This document shows positions 1-8,411 of a DNA stretch of 64,000 nt, piece after piece. Made by a program: the position numbers and the translations under genes. This DNA is from Blautia sp. (GTDB lineage Bacteria > Bacillota > Clostridia > Lachnospirales > Lachnospiraceae): assembly GCA_029257775.1 (NCBI GenBank), contig JARIAQ010000033.1:1-64000 (forward strand), in the 5' to 3' direction. The notes under the pieces are model-generated. The model was not told the DNA's origin. It saw only the letters and a list, made by a program, of their open reading frames with translations, and did not search any database. How positions within the stretch are numbered: position 1 is the stretch's first letter; each line of letters starts with the position of its first letter.

Positions 1-189
1 TAAATATATTTGTTTCCCGTGTAGATGAGCGTAATCGATTGCCTCTAACATTTCATCTTGCTGTGGATTATTAGCATATGCTCTGGCGCCAAACATACTT
101 CCTCCAATATATACAGCATCAGCTCCTGCCTTTATAACTGCCTGAAGACCTTCATAGGAACCTGCCGGTGCCAATAATTCTGCTCTCAT
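1..189 (-). CDS. Peptidase U32 family protein, N-terminal part (cut by window edge)
   Basis: Only the first 63 codons lie in the window; the gene continues past position 1. The protein starts MRAELLAPAGS and continues with AGADAVYIGG and a GARAYA segment, the N-terminal signature of the U32 (collagenase-like, YrrO/RlhA-type) family. Members of this family in bacteria take part in tRNA or rRNA hydroxylation or in collagen degradation, and which of these applies cannot be told from 63 residues. The start ATG is at 187-189 on the minus strand and follows an AAAGGA ribosome site. zapA lies upstream in the same direction, so co-transcription is possible. Confidence 0.85.
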   Translation of the reverse strand, partial: MRAELLAPAGSYEGLQAVIKAGADAVYIGGSMFGARAYANNPQQDEMLEAIDYAHLHGKQIYL

Positions 190-226
190 GATTCCAATAT
201 CCTTTCTCTTTCAAGTAATAGAAATG

Positions 227-246
227 GGGCAAACAACAAATTGCCC
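227..246 (-). terminator. Small GC-rich hairpin between zapA and the U32 gene
   Basis: GGGCAA (227-232) pairs with TTGCCC (241-246) around an 8-base loop. On the minus strand it is followed only by a short mixed T run, so it is at best a weak terminator or an RNA-processing hairpin. Confidence 0.3.
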
Positions 247-267
247 ACCCCATCACTCTTTTCTATA

Positions 268-666
268 TTATTTTAAAAGCTCGTCCAGCTCTTTTTCCAA
301 TTCTGTTGTTTTTTGCTGTAATTGCTGTATTTTTTCTTGAGCCTTTTCTTCTGCTTTTTCAAGTTCTATCTGCTTATTGATTAAATCATGTTTCAAATCA
401 TACATTTCTCTATCTTTGGCTTCCAGTTCTTCTTCAAACATTTCTGCCTGTCTTTTTACTTTAAAATAATCATCTGCAATATTTAAACTAAGCAGAGTAT
501 TCTTGGTTTCCTGTGACTGTCTATTATATCCTGGAAGCTGTCCAAGTTCTGTTAGCTTTCCATTTATATAATTTGCAACCTTTTGCAGGTATTCTTCGCT
601 TTCATACCCACTTAAAGTAATGATTTTTCCTCCAATCAGCACCTGGGTTGTATTTTTAACTGCCAT
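268..666 (-). CDS. zapA: Cell division protein ZapA
   Basis: This 132-residue protein has the ZapA-like fold at its N-terminus (about residues 5-75, with the IGGKIITLSGYESEEYLQKV pattern and an ALL/LLSLNIADDY helix). A long charged coiled coil rich in E, K and Q fills residues 75-130. ZapA binds FtsZ and promotes bundling of protofilaments at the division site. The coiled-coil tail is longer than in the Escherichia protein, as is usual in clostridia. The start ATG follows a GGGAGG ribosome site, and a candidate promoter lies just upstream. Confidence 0.85.
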   Translation of the reverse strand: MAVKNTTQVLIGGKIITLSGYESEEYLQKVANYINGKLTELGQLPGYNRQSQETKNTLLSLNIADDYFKVKRQAEMFEEELEAKDREMYDLKHDLINKQIELEKAEEKAQEKIQQLQQKTTELEKELDELLK

Positions 667-703
667 CTAATCCTCCCGCCTTTTCTTACATTCCTTATTG
701 TCT

Positions 704-731
704 ATTATAATCGAATTTCAGAGAAAAACAA
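704..731 (-). promoter_or_regulatory. Candidate sigma-A promoter for zapA
   Basis: Minus strand: -35 TTGTTT (726-731), 16-base spacer, -10 TATAAT (704-709). The -10 is perfect and the -35 is weak. It lies in the short gap after the ruvB stop codon. Confidence 0.45.
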
Positions 732-734
732 CTA

Positions 735-1724
735 TTATTTTATTCCCAGATGGTGATAGGCCAATTCTGTCACCATTCTTCCACGCGGAGTTCGAAGCAA
801 AAATCCATTTTTTATTAGATATGGTTCATATACATCTTCAATGGTTCCTGCATCTTCTCCAATAGCAGCTGACAGGGTATCTAGCCCTACAGGTCCGCCT
901 GAAAATCGTTGAATAATAGTAGAAAGCAACCGCCTATCCGTTTGATCCAAACCATAGCGATCCACTTCCAAAAGATTCATAGCAAAATCAGCTACATCTT
1001 TTGTAATTTTACCATCATATTTTACCTGTGCAAAATCTCTTACTCTTTTTAAAAGTCGATTAGCAAGACGGGGGGTTCCTCTAGAACGCTTTGCCATTTC
1101 CAAAGCACCCTCAGAATCAATCTCCACTCCTAAAACTGCTGCAGAATGAATAATAATTGTCTGAAGTTCCTCCTCTGTGTAAAATTCCAAATGATGTACA
1201 ACACCAAATCGATCCCGTAAAGGAGCTGTTAATAATCCTGCCCTTGTTGTGGCACCTACTAAAGTGAATTTCGGTAAATCAAGACGAATAGAACGAGCTG
1301 TTGCACCTTTTCCAATCATAATATCGATGGCATAATCTTCCATAGCTGGATAAAGTACTTCTTCCACTTGCCTATTTAAACGATGAATTTCATCTACAAA
1401 TAGTACATCATTTTCCTGCAAATTATTTAAAATTGCCGCCATCTCTCCTGGTTTTTCAATAGCAGGGCCACTGGTCACCTTCATGTGTACCCCCAATTCA
1501 TTAGCAATAATCCCTGCTAAAGTAGTTTTACCCAGTCCCGGAGGTCCATAAAACAATACATGATCCAAGGCATCACCTCTTTGTTTTGCAGCCTCTATAT
1601 AAATTTTAAGATTTTTTTTTGCCTTCTCCTGTCCAATATAATCCTTTAGAAGCTGAGGGCGCAAATTTCCTTCTGTACGAAGATCTTCCTCCATCACATC
1701 TGTGGTAATAATTCTTTTTTCCAT
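735..1724 (-). CDS. ruvB: Holliday junction branch migration helicase RuvB
   Basis: A 329-residue AAA+ motor that drives branch migration of Holliday junctions with RuvA during recombination repair. Walker [10 protein letters not shown] is at residues 60-68, Walker B with DEIH at 111-114, sensor 1 GATTRAG at 158-164 and the arginine finger region LRDRFG near 169-174. A C-terminal winged-helix domain follows ([16 protein letters not shown], then LRTPRGR). Length is normal for the family. ruvA lies 16 bases upstream in the same direction, the usual ruvAB pair. No ruvC is visible. Confidence 0.97.
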   Translation of the reverse strand: MEKRIITTDVMEEDLRTEGNLRPQLLKDYIGQEKAKKNLKIYIEAAKQRGDALDHVLFYGPPGLGKTTLAGIIANELGVHMKVTSGPAIEKPGEMAAILNNLQENDVLFVDEIHRLNRQVEEVLYPAMEDYAIDIMIGKGATARSIRLDLPKFTLVGATTRAGLLTAPLRDRFGVVHHLEFYTEEELQTIIIHSAAVLGVEIDSEGALEMAKRSRGTPRLANRLLKRVRDFAQVKYDGKITKDVADFAMNLLEVDRYGLDQTDRRLLSTIIQRFSGGPVGLDTLSAAIGEDAGTIEDVYEPYLIKNGFLLRTPRGRMVTELAYHHLGIK

Positions 1725-1740
1725 GACTTTTCCTCTTTGT

Positions 1741-2352
1741 TTAGAACATGTTTTTTAGTGCTTGTTTTAATAAATCTTCTACATTCATACCTTCTACAAT
1801 TTCTGTATGTTTTACTGCACGAAGAGCATCTGCCCCAGAATATCCCAAGGCTGTTAGTGCTTCCACGGCTTCTTTTTTAATATCCGAAATATTTACTGAA
1901 CTATCTACACTTTCTTGTACATGCTCCGCCTTTAATTCAAATGCTTCTTGAAGACTCATTTTATCCTTCAATTCTAAAATTAATTTCTGGGCTGTTTTTT
2001 TACCAATTCCCGGCGCTTTTGAAATGGTCTTTACATCATCTGCCAAAACTGCAAAACGCAATTCATCTGCAGACATCCCAGATAACACACCTATCGCAGC
2101 TTTTGGACCAATACCACTTACACTCAACAACAATTTAAAAGTATTTAAATCATCTTTCGTTAAAAATCCATAAAGTTGCATAGCATCTTCCCTTACATTT
2201 AAATATGTATAAATTTTTGCTTCGACACCTACATGCAAAGCTGTATCTACACTTGTCATGGGCATAAAAAGATTATATCCTATATTTCCCACTTCTAAAA
2301 TCACTCTATCTTCTAATATCTCAACAATTTCACCTTTTAAATATGCTATCAT
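1741..2352 (-). CDS. ruvA: Holliday junction DNA-binding protein RuvA
   Basis: The 203-residue protein has the three RuvA domains: an N-terminal OB fold starting [12 protein letters not shown], the helix-hairpin-helix region ([14 protein letters not shown] and [19 protein letters not shown], about residues 78-130) and a small C-terminal domain ([20 protein letters not shown]) that contacts RuvB. It tetramerises on four-way junctions and recruits RuvB, encoded directly downstream. Its 5' end overlaps the 3' end of the preceding membrane-protein gene by 23 bases, which implies translational coupling. Confidence 0.96.
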   Translation of the reverse strand: MIAYLKGEIVEILEDRVILEVGNIGYNLFMPMTSVDTALHVGVEAKIYTYLNVREDAMQLYGFLTKDDLNTFKLLLSVSGIGPKAAIGVLSGMSADELRFAVLADDVKTISKAPGIGKKTAQKLILELKDKMSLQEAFELKAEHVQESVDSSVNISDIKKEAVEALTALGYSGADALRAVKHTEIVEGMNVEDLLKQALKNMF

Positions 2353-2839
2353 TTCCTATCCTTCCCGGTATTCTTTTATAAATTTCTGAAGATACAATTC
2401 CTATTAAAAGTCCGGTTACTGAACCTGCACAGAGCAATACCGGAAAATAAAAGAAGACACTTCCACTTTCCACAATCAAGGCTGCTATAATCAATTGGCC
2501 AATATTATGAGTTACACCACCAATTATGCTAACGCCAATCATAGACAATCCATTTATCTTTTTTGCCAGCACCATACAAAACAAACTCAAAAAAGCTCCA
2601 GCTAAACTGTATACAATAGAGAATAAATTTCCAAACATAAAGCCAATACACACAATTCGAATGCAGGACACAAGAGCAGCCTCTTTATAAGTAAAACTAT
2701 ATAAAAGAAATACTGTTACCAAATTAGTAATTCCGAGTTTTACTCCTGGAGCAAATGGAAACACGGGAAGTAACATATCCACATACCCTAAAATAATTGC
2801 TAGCGCACAAAGCAAACCAATATATGCTGTTTTTTTCAT
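2330..2839 (-). CDS. Gx transporter family membrane protein (heptaprenyl diphosphate synthase component I-like)
   Basis: A 169-residue, very hydrophobic protein with about five or six membrane segments. The pattern MLLPVFPFAPGVKLGITNLV and GGVTHNIGQL matches the Hpre_diP_synt_I / Gx transporter family, which resembles the substrate-binding (S) subunits of ECF vitamin transporters. The old name as a prenyl diphosphate synthase component is doubtful, and a small-molecule uptake role is more likely; the substrate cannot be read from sequence. In many clostridia this gene stands next to a NusG-domain-II protein and rnf, as here. Confidence 0.75.
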   Translation of the reverse strand: MKKTAYIGLLCALAIILGYVDMLLPVFPFAPGVKLGITNLVTVFLLYSFTYKEAALVSCIRIVCIGFMFGNLFSIVYSLAGAFLSLFCMVLAKKINGLSMIGVSIIGGVTHNIGQLIIAALIVESGSVFFYFPVLLCAGSVTGLLIGIVSSEIYKRIPGRIGNDSIFKR

Positions 2840-2857
2840 TTAGATAAATCCCCATTT

Positions 2858-3232
2858 CTATTTCACTATACTATCAATTTGTTCTGCTTTCGTATCATTT
2901 GCTACAATTTCTAAAACTACTTTGTTAGGAAGGCATATAATACTTTCACCAAATTGTTTGATTTTCCCCTGCTTTACACATAGGTGATCTGGACAATCTG
3001 CCTCTGTCATAATAACGGTTCCATCTTCCTCAATTTGGCATACATTCGTATCACCAATTTTAATTTTTTGTTTATCTTTCAAAGAATATTCCCCATATAC
3101 TTCTCCATCTACAGAAATCCTAAGAATCTGATGGTTTGATACAGCAAATTTCTGAATACCCTTAAACATTACAAATCCAAGAATCCCTATGGCTAAGAGA
3201 ACACCAAATAAAAATAAATCCTTTTTCTTCAC
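2858..3232 (-). CDS. NusG domain II-containing membrane-anchored protein
   Basis: The 124-residue protein has one N-terminal membrane segment (residues 5-25) and then an extracytoplasmic NusG domain II (about 35-124) with the family marks GDTNVCQIEEDGTV and CPDHLCVKQG. The function of this family is not established. Its steady linkage to rnf genes and Gx transporters suggests a role in envelope redox or flavin-linked processes, which is inference. The start is GTG at 3230-3232, eight bases after an AGGAG ribosome site. It has its own candidate promoter after the rnf terminator. Confidence 0.75.
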   Translation of the reverse strand: MKKKDLFLFGVLLAIGILGFVMFKGIQKFAVSNHQILRISVDGEVYGEYSLKDKQKIKIGDTNVCQIEEDGTVIMTEADCPDHLCVKQGKIKQFGESIICLPNKVVLEIVANDTKAEQIDSIVK

Positions 3233-3264
3233 GGATTACTCTCCTATCTCATTTTCTGTGTCCT

Positions 3265-3293
3265 ATATTAACATAGCCAAACAAAAAATGCAA
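3265..3293 (-). promoter_or_regulatory. Candidate promoter for the NusG-II / Gx / ruvAB unit
   Basis: Minus strand: -35 TTGCAT (3288-3293), 17-base spacer, -10 TAATAT (3265-3270) preceded by TGT, an extended -10. It lies between the rnf terminator and the GTG start. Confidence 0.5.
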
Positions 3294-3305
3294 ATGTATG
3301 TTCGC

Positions 3306-3368
3306 AAAAAAGAGCTTATATATTAAATGTATCTATTCTCTAATAACATTTAATATTTAAGCTCTTTT
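3306..3368 (-). terminator. Long rho-independent terminator of the rnf operon
   Basis: A nearly perfect stem of more than 20 base pairs is formed by 3306-3330 and 3346-3368 around a 15-base loop. The minus-strand transcript ends in a T run. It directly follows rnfB and separates rnf from the next unit. Confidence 0.9.
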
Positions 3369-3372
3369 CGTC

Positions 3373-4161
3373 TTACAAAATAATTTTACGCGGACATGTT
3401 TCTTTACATTTTCCGCAATTTGTACATTTTTCATAATCAATGTGCGCCACATTGTCTACCACTGTAATTGCCTCACTGGGACATTCTTTAACACATTTAC
3501 GACAGCCTATACAGCCTATCTCGCAGGCATTCATCACTGCCTTCCCTTTATCTTTAGAACTACATGCTACGGCCTGTTTCTGCTGATATGGAATAATTTC
3601 AATCAAGTGTTTTGGACATTCTATTACACATTTTCCACAAGCTTTGCATTTTTCTTTATCCACCACTGCAATCCCATTAAGAATATGAATTGCATCAAAA
3701 GAACAAGCCTTTACACATGAACCATAACCAAGACACCCATAAGAACAAGCCTTTGAACCACCATTTTGCATAAGAGATGCCATTTTACAATCCTTTACAC
3801 CGGTATATTCATAACTTTTACCAGCTTTTTCACAGTCTCCTGCACATTTTACAAATGCTGTCATACGAATATTTTCCCCTGCTTCCTGTCCCATAATGGA
3901 TGCAATTTTCGCTGCCACCACAGCTCCTCCTACTGGACAGGCATTTACAGGTGCTTCCCCTTTCGCAATAGCTGCTGCCAAGCCATCACAACCTGGAAAA
4001 CCACATCCTCCACAGTTGTTTCCAGGCAATTCTTCTCTTATATGTATCTCTTTTTCATCTACTTCTACTGCAAATTTCTTTCCGGCAACTCCTAGAAAAA
4101 GCCCAATAAAAAGCCCAACACCTCCTACCAAAGCTGCCGCAACGATAATCCCTGATATCAT
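3373..4161 (-). CDS. rnfB: Rnf complex subunit RnfB (iron-sulfur entry subunit)
   Basis: RnfB is the iron-sulfur subunit thought to receive electrons from reduced ferredoxin. The 262-residue protein has one N-terminal membrane helix (residues 3-27), a four-Fe-S domain with CGGCGFPGCDG near residues 50-60, and a run of ferredoxin-type motifs in the C-terminal half, including CKACGKCVIECP, CIGCRKCVKECP and CTNCGKCKETCP. It is the last gene of rnfCDGEAB, the usual order in clostridia, and the operon terminator follows 5 bases after the stop. The start ATG is preceded by a GGAGGTG ribosome site. Confidence 0.95.
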   Translation of the reverse strand: MISGIIVAAALVGGVGLFIGLFLGVAGKKFAVEVDEKEIHIREELPGNNCGGCGFPGCDGLAAAIAKGEAPVNACPVGGAVVAAKIASIMGQEAGENIRMTAFVKCAGDCEKAGKSYEYTGVKDCKMASLMQNGGSKACSYGCLGYGSCVKACSFDAIHILNGIAVVDKEKCKACGKCVIECPKHLIEIIPYQQKQAVACSSKDKGKAVMNACEIGCIGCRKCVKECPSEAITVVDNVAHIDYEKCTNCGKCKETCPRKIIL

Positions 4162-4173
4162 ACTTCACACCTC

Positions 4174-4749
4174 CTAAATAATCCCTGAAAAACCAAAGAA
4201 AGCAATTGCCATCAATCCGGCCGTTAGAAGTACAATTGGAAATCCTTGAAAATATTTAGGAACATCATTATATTCCATCTTTTCACGTAAACCTGCCATC
4301 AAAACAATAGCAATGGTAAAGCCAACAGCTGTAGCAAAACCATTTACAGTCCCTTGCAAAACATTATAAGATTTCTGCACATTAATTACCGCTACACCTA
4401 AAACCGCACAGTTTGTAGTAATAAGAGGAAGGTATACACCTAAACTCTGGTACAAAGCAGGCATAGCCTTTTTCAAAAACATCTCTACAAACTGAACCAA
4501 TGCTGCAATTACTAAAATAAAAACAATTGTCTGCATATATCCCATATCTAAAGGACTTAAAACAAATTGATAAATTAAGCTGGTTACCAGTGAAGACAAA
4601 GTGATAACAAAAATTACCGCTCCTCCCATTCCTGCGGCTGTTTCAATTTTCTTAGAAACCCCAAAGAAAGGACAAAGTCCGAGGAACTGGCTTAAAACAA
4701 CATTATTTACCACTGCCGCCCCAACAGCTATAATCAGTAATTCTTTCAT
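4174..4749 (-). CDS. rnfA: Rnf complex membrane subunit RnfA
   Basis: This 191-residue protein has six predicted membrane helices and starts with the typical VNNVVLSQFLGLCPFFGVSKK segment; the mirror-image motif TTNCAVLGVA lies near residue 110. RnfA and RnfE are inverted homologues that together form the transmembrane core and bind an Fe-S cluster between their conserved cysteines, here Cys26 and the cysteine of TTNCAVLG. The gene lies 16 bases downstream of rnfE and 12 bases upstream of rnfB. Confidence 0.96.
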   Translation of the reverse strand: MKELLIIAVGAAVVNNVVLSQFLGLCPFFGVSKKIETAAGMGGAVIFVITLSSLVTSLIYQFVLSPLDMGYMQTIVFILVIAALVQFVEMFLKKAMPALYQSLGVYLPLITTNCAVLGVAVINVQKSYNVLQGTVNGFATAVGFTIAIVLMAGLREKMEYNDVPKYFQGFPIVLLTAGLMAIAFFGFSGII

Positions 4750-4765
4750 TCCATCTTCCTCCCCT

Positions 4766-5467
4766 TTATTTTCTTACTGTATTATCATAAAATTTCCCAC
4801 TACAGGACTCATTACCACAGGAAGCACAACCACCCTCCATGCAGTGCACAGGTTTTTGTTCTTCTTTCGGTTTCTTTTCCTGCATTTTAGCACGAAGTGC
4901 TGCAAGAAATGCAAGAACAAAAAATGCTCCTGGTGCTAAAATGAAAATTGTGGCTGGTTCATACGCTTGTGGCATAATCTGAAAACCAAATAAAGTACCG
5001 GCCCCAATTAGTTCACGAAAACTTGCAAGAATCGTAATAGAAAGGGTAAACCCAAGCCCCATTCCAATTCCGTCAAAAATAGACGCAATAGGACCATTCT
5101 TAGAAGCATACGATTCTGCTCTTCCTAAAATAATACAATTAACTACAATAAGGGGAATATAAATTCCCAGTGCATCATATAAAACTGGAATAAAACCCTG
5201 AAGCAAAAGCTGAACAATAGTTACAAAGGAAGCCACCACTACAATATACGCCGGCATACGAACCTTGTCCGGAATAATATTTCTTAAAAGAGAAATAAAT
5301 AAATTTGACATTGCTAAAACCACTGTTGTAGTTAACCCCATTCCAATTCCATTAACAGCTGCTGTTGTAACTGCTAAAGTCGGACACATACCAAGCACTA
5401 GAACAAAAGTCGGATTTTCTTTTATGACACCATTATAAAGACGTTCAGCGGGTGAATTTTTTTTCAT
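4766..5467 (-). CDS. rnfE: Rnf complex membrane subunit RnfE with a cysteine-rich tail
   Basis: The 233-residue protein has six membrane helices and the RnfE marks NPTFVLVLGMCPTLAVT and VVNCIILGRAESYA, with the conserved cysteines that pair with those of RnfA. After the last helix it carries an extra charged tail of about 35 residues with four cysteines in the pattern C-x5-C-x2-C-x4-C (HCMEGGCASCGNESC). This tail could hold metal or be a redox-active thiol site on the cytoplasmic side. Whether the tail is common in relatives could not be tested. The gene abuts rnfG with a 1-base gap. Confidence 0.95.
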   Translation of the reverse strand: MKKNSPAERLYNGVIKENPTFVLVLGMCPTLAVTTAAVNGIGMGLTTTVVLAMSNLFISLLRNIIPDKVRMPAYIVVVASFVTIVQLLLQGFIPVLYDALGIYIPLIVVNCIILGRAESYASKNGPIASIFDGIGMGLGFTLSITILASFRELIGAGTLFGFQIMPQAYEPATIFILAPGAFFVLAFLAALRAKMQEKKPKEEQKPVHCMEGGCASCGNESCSGKFYDNTVRK

Positions 5468-5468
5468 A

Positions 5469-6080
5469 TCATTCTCCCTCCTTTACATAATTAAATGCAC
5501 AAATTCCGGCATTCACACCACCGGTCACAGCTTTTGAAGTAATAGTAGCCCCACTGATTGCATTAATTTCATTCTCAGCAACAGCTCCTGATTTTGTAAC
5601 TTCAAAAGCTTCAGCATTTTTATCAGAAAACTGATTTTTAAATTCATCTTTTGTAGCATTCATACCAAGTCCGGCAGTTTCGCTAATACTTAAAATAGAT
5701 ATACCATTTAAAGTTCCGTCAAGCTGAATACCCATAGAAAAAGTTATATCTCCTCCATACCCTTCGGAAGTTGTTACATTTACCGCATATCCTAAAGTCT
5801 CTCCAGATACATCTTTTGCTTTCATAACTTCATTAATCTTCTGCGCCACAAACCCTTGTTCTTTTAAAGCGTCTGCCAACTCTCCATCCTCTGCTTCCAC
5901 ACACACTTGGAAGGAATCTGCATCCTTAAATACCGCCTTATATGCTTCCTGTTTTGCCTTTTCCTGTTGATTGGCAATAGGCTTTTTTGTAACCTCATAT
6001 ACAAGACCTAAAAGCCCCCCTGCAATCAAAGTAATAATCGTGAGTATAATGGCATCTTTTAATATCGTATTTTTTTTCAT
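5469..6080 (-). CDS. rnfG: Rnf complex flavoprotein subunit RnfG
   Basis: This 203-residue protein has one N-terminal membrane anchor (residues 8-28) and an extracytoplasmic FMN-binding domain. The covalent FMN site is the SGAT motif at residues 176-179, so Thr179 is the expected attachment point. The GLGMNATKDEFKNQF segment before it is also typical. RnfG passes electrons between RnfD and the membrane Fe-S centre. The flavin must be attached by an ApbE-type flavin transferase; no apbE gene is present in this window. rnfD overlaps the start by 4 bases. Confidence 0.95.
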   Translation of the reverse strand: MKKNTILKDAIILTIITLIAGGLLGLVYEVTKKPIANQQEKAKQEAYKAVFKDADSFQVCVEAEDGELADALKEQGFVAQKINEVMKAKDVSGETLGYAVNVTTSEGYGGDITFSMGIQLDGTLNGISILSISETAGLGMNATKDEFKNQFSDKNAEAFEVTKSGAVAENEINAISGATITSKAVTGGVNAGICAFNYVKEGE

Positions 6081-7036
6081 GCTTTTTTACCTCCTTTTCC
6101 GAAGGCACGAGGCATTGTATAACGCTCAATTAAAGGTATCAATAAATTACAGAATATAATGGCGTAAGATACACCCTCTGCAGAGCCACCAAAAATACGG
6201 AATAATCCTGTAAATATACCAAGACACACTCCATAAACTAACTGTCCCGTCTTAGTAATGGGCGTAGTAACGTAATCTGTTGCCATAAACCACGCTCCCA
6301 GCATTAAACCACCGCCAAATAAGTGACATAATAAATATTCTATATCAAAGCCATGTCCTCCAAATAAAAGAACAAATACCGCAAACGTACCAATATAAGT
6401 TAGTGGAATACGAAGATCAATAATTCCATTAATCAAAAGAATTACTGCTCCAATGAGGATTGCTAGGGCAGAAGTCTCACCGATAGTCCCCTGTACATTT
6501 CCAATAAATAAATTTACCCAATTTATACTTTCTCCTGCTTTTAAAGCTGCTAAAGGTGTTGCTCCCGATACCGTATCAACAACTTCCCCCCATCCTCCAC
6601 TGGGAATGGTAAAATCCGTCATTCTTCCAGTAAAAGAAATTAGAAGAAAACATCTCGCTGCTAGCGCTGGATTCATAATATTTTGTCCTAAACCACCAAA
6701 AAGTTGTTTTACAACTAAAATAGCAAAAACACCACCAATAACAGCAATCCACCAAGGTGCCTTTGGCGGAAGATTTAATGCCAGTAAAAGACCGGTAACA
6801 GCTGCGCTTCCATCCTGAATCGTAACCTTTTTATGTACAATTTTTTCATATCCTGCTTCCGTAGCCATACAAACTGCTATAGAAATTAGAATTAATAAAA
6901 GTGCATTTACACCAAAATTGTAAACTCCTAATAATGCAGCAGGCATTAATGCCAAAAATACAGTACGCATAATACTGCCAGTGTCCACCTTCGACCTTAC
7001 ATGAGGGGAAGATGATACATGTAATAATTCACTCAT
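6077..7036 (-). CDS. rnfD: Rnf complex membrane flavoprotein subunit RnfD
   Basis: The 319-residue polytopic protein belongs to the NqrB/RnfD family. The covalent FMN motif SGAT is at residues 157-160, in the segment DTVSGATPLAALKAG, with Thr160 as the expected attachment site. Helix-rich regions on both sides include the conserved QNIMNPALAARCFLL stretch and the C-terminal GAWFMATDYVTTPIT region. It forms part of the ion-translocating path. Whether the coupling ion is Na+ or H+ cannot be settled from sequence alone. Confidence 0.95.
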   Translation of the reverse strand: MSELLHVSSSPHVRSKVDTGSIMRTVFLALMPAALLGVYNFGVNALLLILISIAVCMATEAGYEKIVHKKVTIQDGSAAVTGLLLALNLPPKAPWWIAVIGGVFAILVVKQLFGGLGQNIMNPALAARCFLLISFTGRMTDFTIPSGGWGEVVDTVSGATPLAALKAGESINWVNLFIGNVQGTIGETSALAILIGAVILLINGIIDLRIPLTYIGTFAVFVLLFGGHGFDIEYLLCHLFGGGLMLGAWFMATDYVTTPITKTGQLVYGVCLGIFTGLFRIFGGSAEGVSYAIIFCNLLIPLIERYTMPRAFGKGGKKA

Positions 7037-7048
7037 GATTTTCTCCTC

Positions 7049-8371
7049 CTACTTCGGTTTTCTGCGATTTGCCAGAACCATTTTTCTCATAGAACGCATG
7101 GATTGTGTCAATGGTCTTTTTGCTGGACATACAAAACTACAACAACCGCATTCTACACATTCCATACCATTGTATTTTACAAATAAATCCTCTCTGCCAT
7201 TCTCAGAATATGTAGCAAGTCTAGATGGAACCAGCCTTGCTGGACAGGCAGATAAACATCTTCCGCAATTGATACAAGCAGTAGGTTCACTTTCTGAAAC
7301 TTCATCCTTAGACATACAAAGCATTGCAGAAGAAGTTTTCACAATCGGAACATGATAATCAAACATCGCAAATCCCATCATAGGACCACCGGAGATAATT
7401 TTCTTTGCAGGTTGTTTTAGTCCACCTGCCGCATCTAAAAGTTCTGCAAAAGAAGTTCCAAGACGTACTTTAAAGTTGCCTGGCTCTGCCACTGCATCTC
7501 CTGTAACCGTAACAATACGATCCATAACCGGTTCGCCTTTCATAACTGCACGATAGACAGCACATACTGTATCAATATTGTCTACCACACATCCTGCATC
7601 TGCCGGAAGCATAGAAGAATTAATTTCTCTTCCACTTACCGCCGCAATAAGGCAACGTTCTGCTCCCTGCGGATATTTTGTTTTTAAAGGAGCAACTTCT
7701 ATTCTCGGTTCATCCTTTGTCATTTCTGTAAGTTTTTGAATACAATCTGGCTTATTATCCTCGATGCAGATGTATCCTTTTGCATGATCAAAAAGCTTCA
7801 AAATACATTTTAATCCACTAATAATCCAATCTGGTTGTTCCAACATACGACGATAATCAGAGGTCAAATAAGGCTCACATTCTGCCCCATTAACTAAAAC
7901 ATATTCTATTTTATCCGGCTCTTTAGGTGAAAGTTTTACATGGGTAGGAAAACCTGCACCGCCCATGCCAACAACTCCAGCATCCTTAATTCTATTGATA
8001 ACTTCCTCTTGACTTAATTCTTCTAAAGATTGTACTGATGTAAATTCCACTGTTTCATACTTCTCGTCATTTTCTATAACGATTGCATCTACCATGGCTC
8101 CTACATTATTCCTTACTTTCTTTAATTCTTTCACCACTCCTGATACAGAAGCATGTATGGGAGCAGAAACAAAACCTCCCATCTCTGCAATCTTTTGTCC
8201 TGCCAGAACATAATCTCCCTTTTTCACAACAGGTTGTGCTGGAGCACCGATATGCTGTGACAGCGGATAGACCATTTCTTTTCCTGGAAAATATTCCCGT
8301 ACAGGCTTTTCTTTTGACAGTTCTTTTCCATCATAAGGATGTACACCACCCCTAAAGGTTAAAAACGCCAT
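7049..8371 (-). CDS. rnfC: Rnf complex NADH-binding subunit RnfC
   Basis: A 440-residue soluble subunit that binds NAD(H) and FMN. It has an N-terminal barrel-sandwich domain (residues 1-100, start MAFLTFRGGVHPYDGK), a flavin/NAD domain with GVVGMGGAGFPTHVK near 135-150, an SLBB-type region, and two 4Fe-4S motifs near the C-terminus (CINCGRCLSACP and CVECGCCSFVCP). It is the first rnf gene. Only about 40 bases separate it from the upstream membrane-protein gene, and no clear promoter is visible there, so rnf may be read from further upstream. The start ATG follows a GGAGGG ribosome site. Confidence 0.96.
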   Translation of the reverse strand: MAFLTFRGGVHPYDGKELSKEKPVREYFPGKEMVYPLSQHIGAPAQPVVKKGDYVLAGQKIAEMGGFVSAPIHASVSGVVKELKKVRNNVGAMVDAIVIENDEKYETVEFTSVQSLEELSQEEVINRIKDAGVVGMGGAGFPTHVKLSPKEPDKIEYVLVNGAECEPYLTSDYRRMLEQPDWIISGLKCILKLFDHAKGYICIEDNKPDCIQKLTEMTKDEPRIEVAPLKTKYPQGAERCLIAAVSGREINSSMLPADAGCVVDNIDTVCAVYRAVMKGEPVMDRIVTVTGDAVAEPGNFKVRLGTSFAELLDAAGGLKQPAKKIISGGPMMGFAMFDYHVPIVKTSSAMLCMSKDEVSESEPTACINCGRCLSACPARLVPSRLATYSENGREDLFVKYNGMECVECGCCSFVCPAKRPLTQSMRSMRKMVLANRRKPK

Positions 8372-8411
8372 ATTTTGTCCCTCCTTTATTTATCCTAATC
8401 AGTTAATCTGA

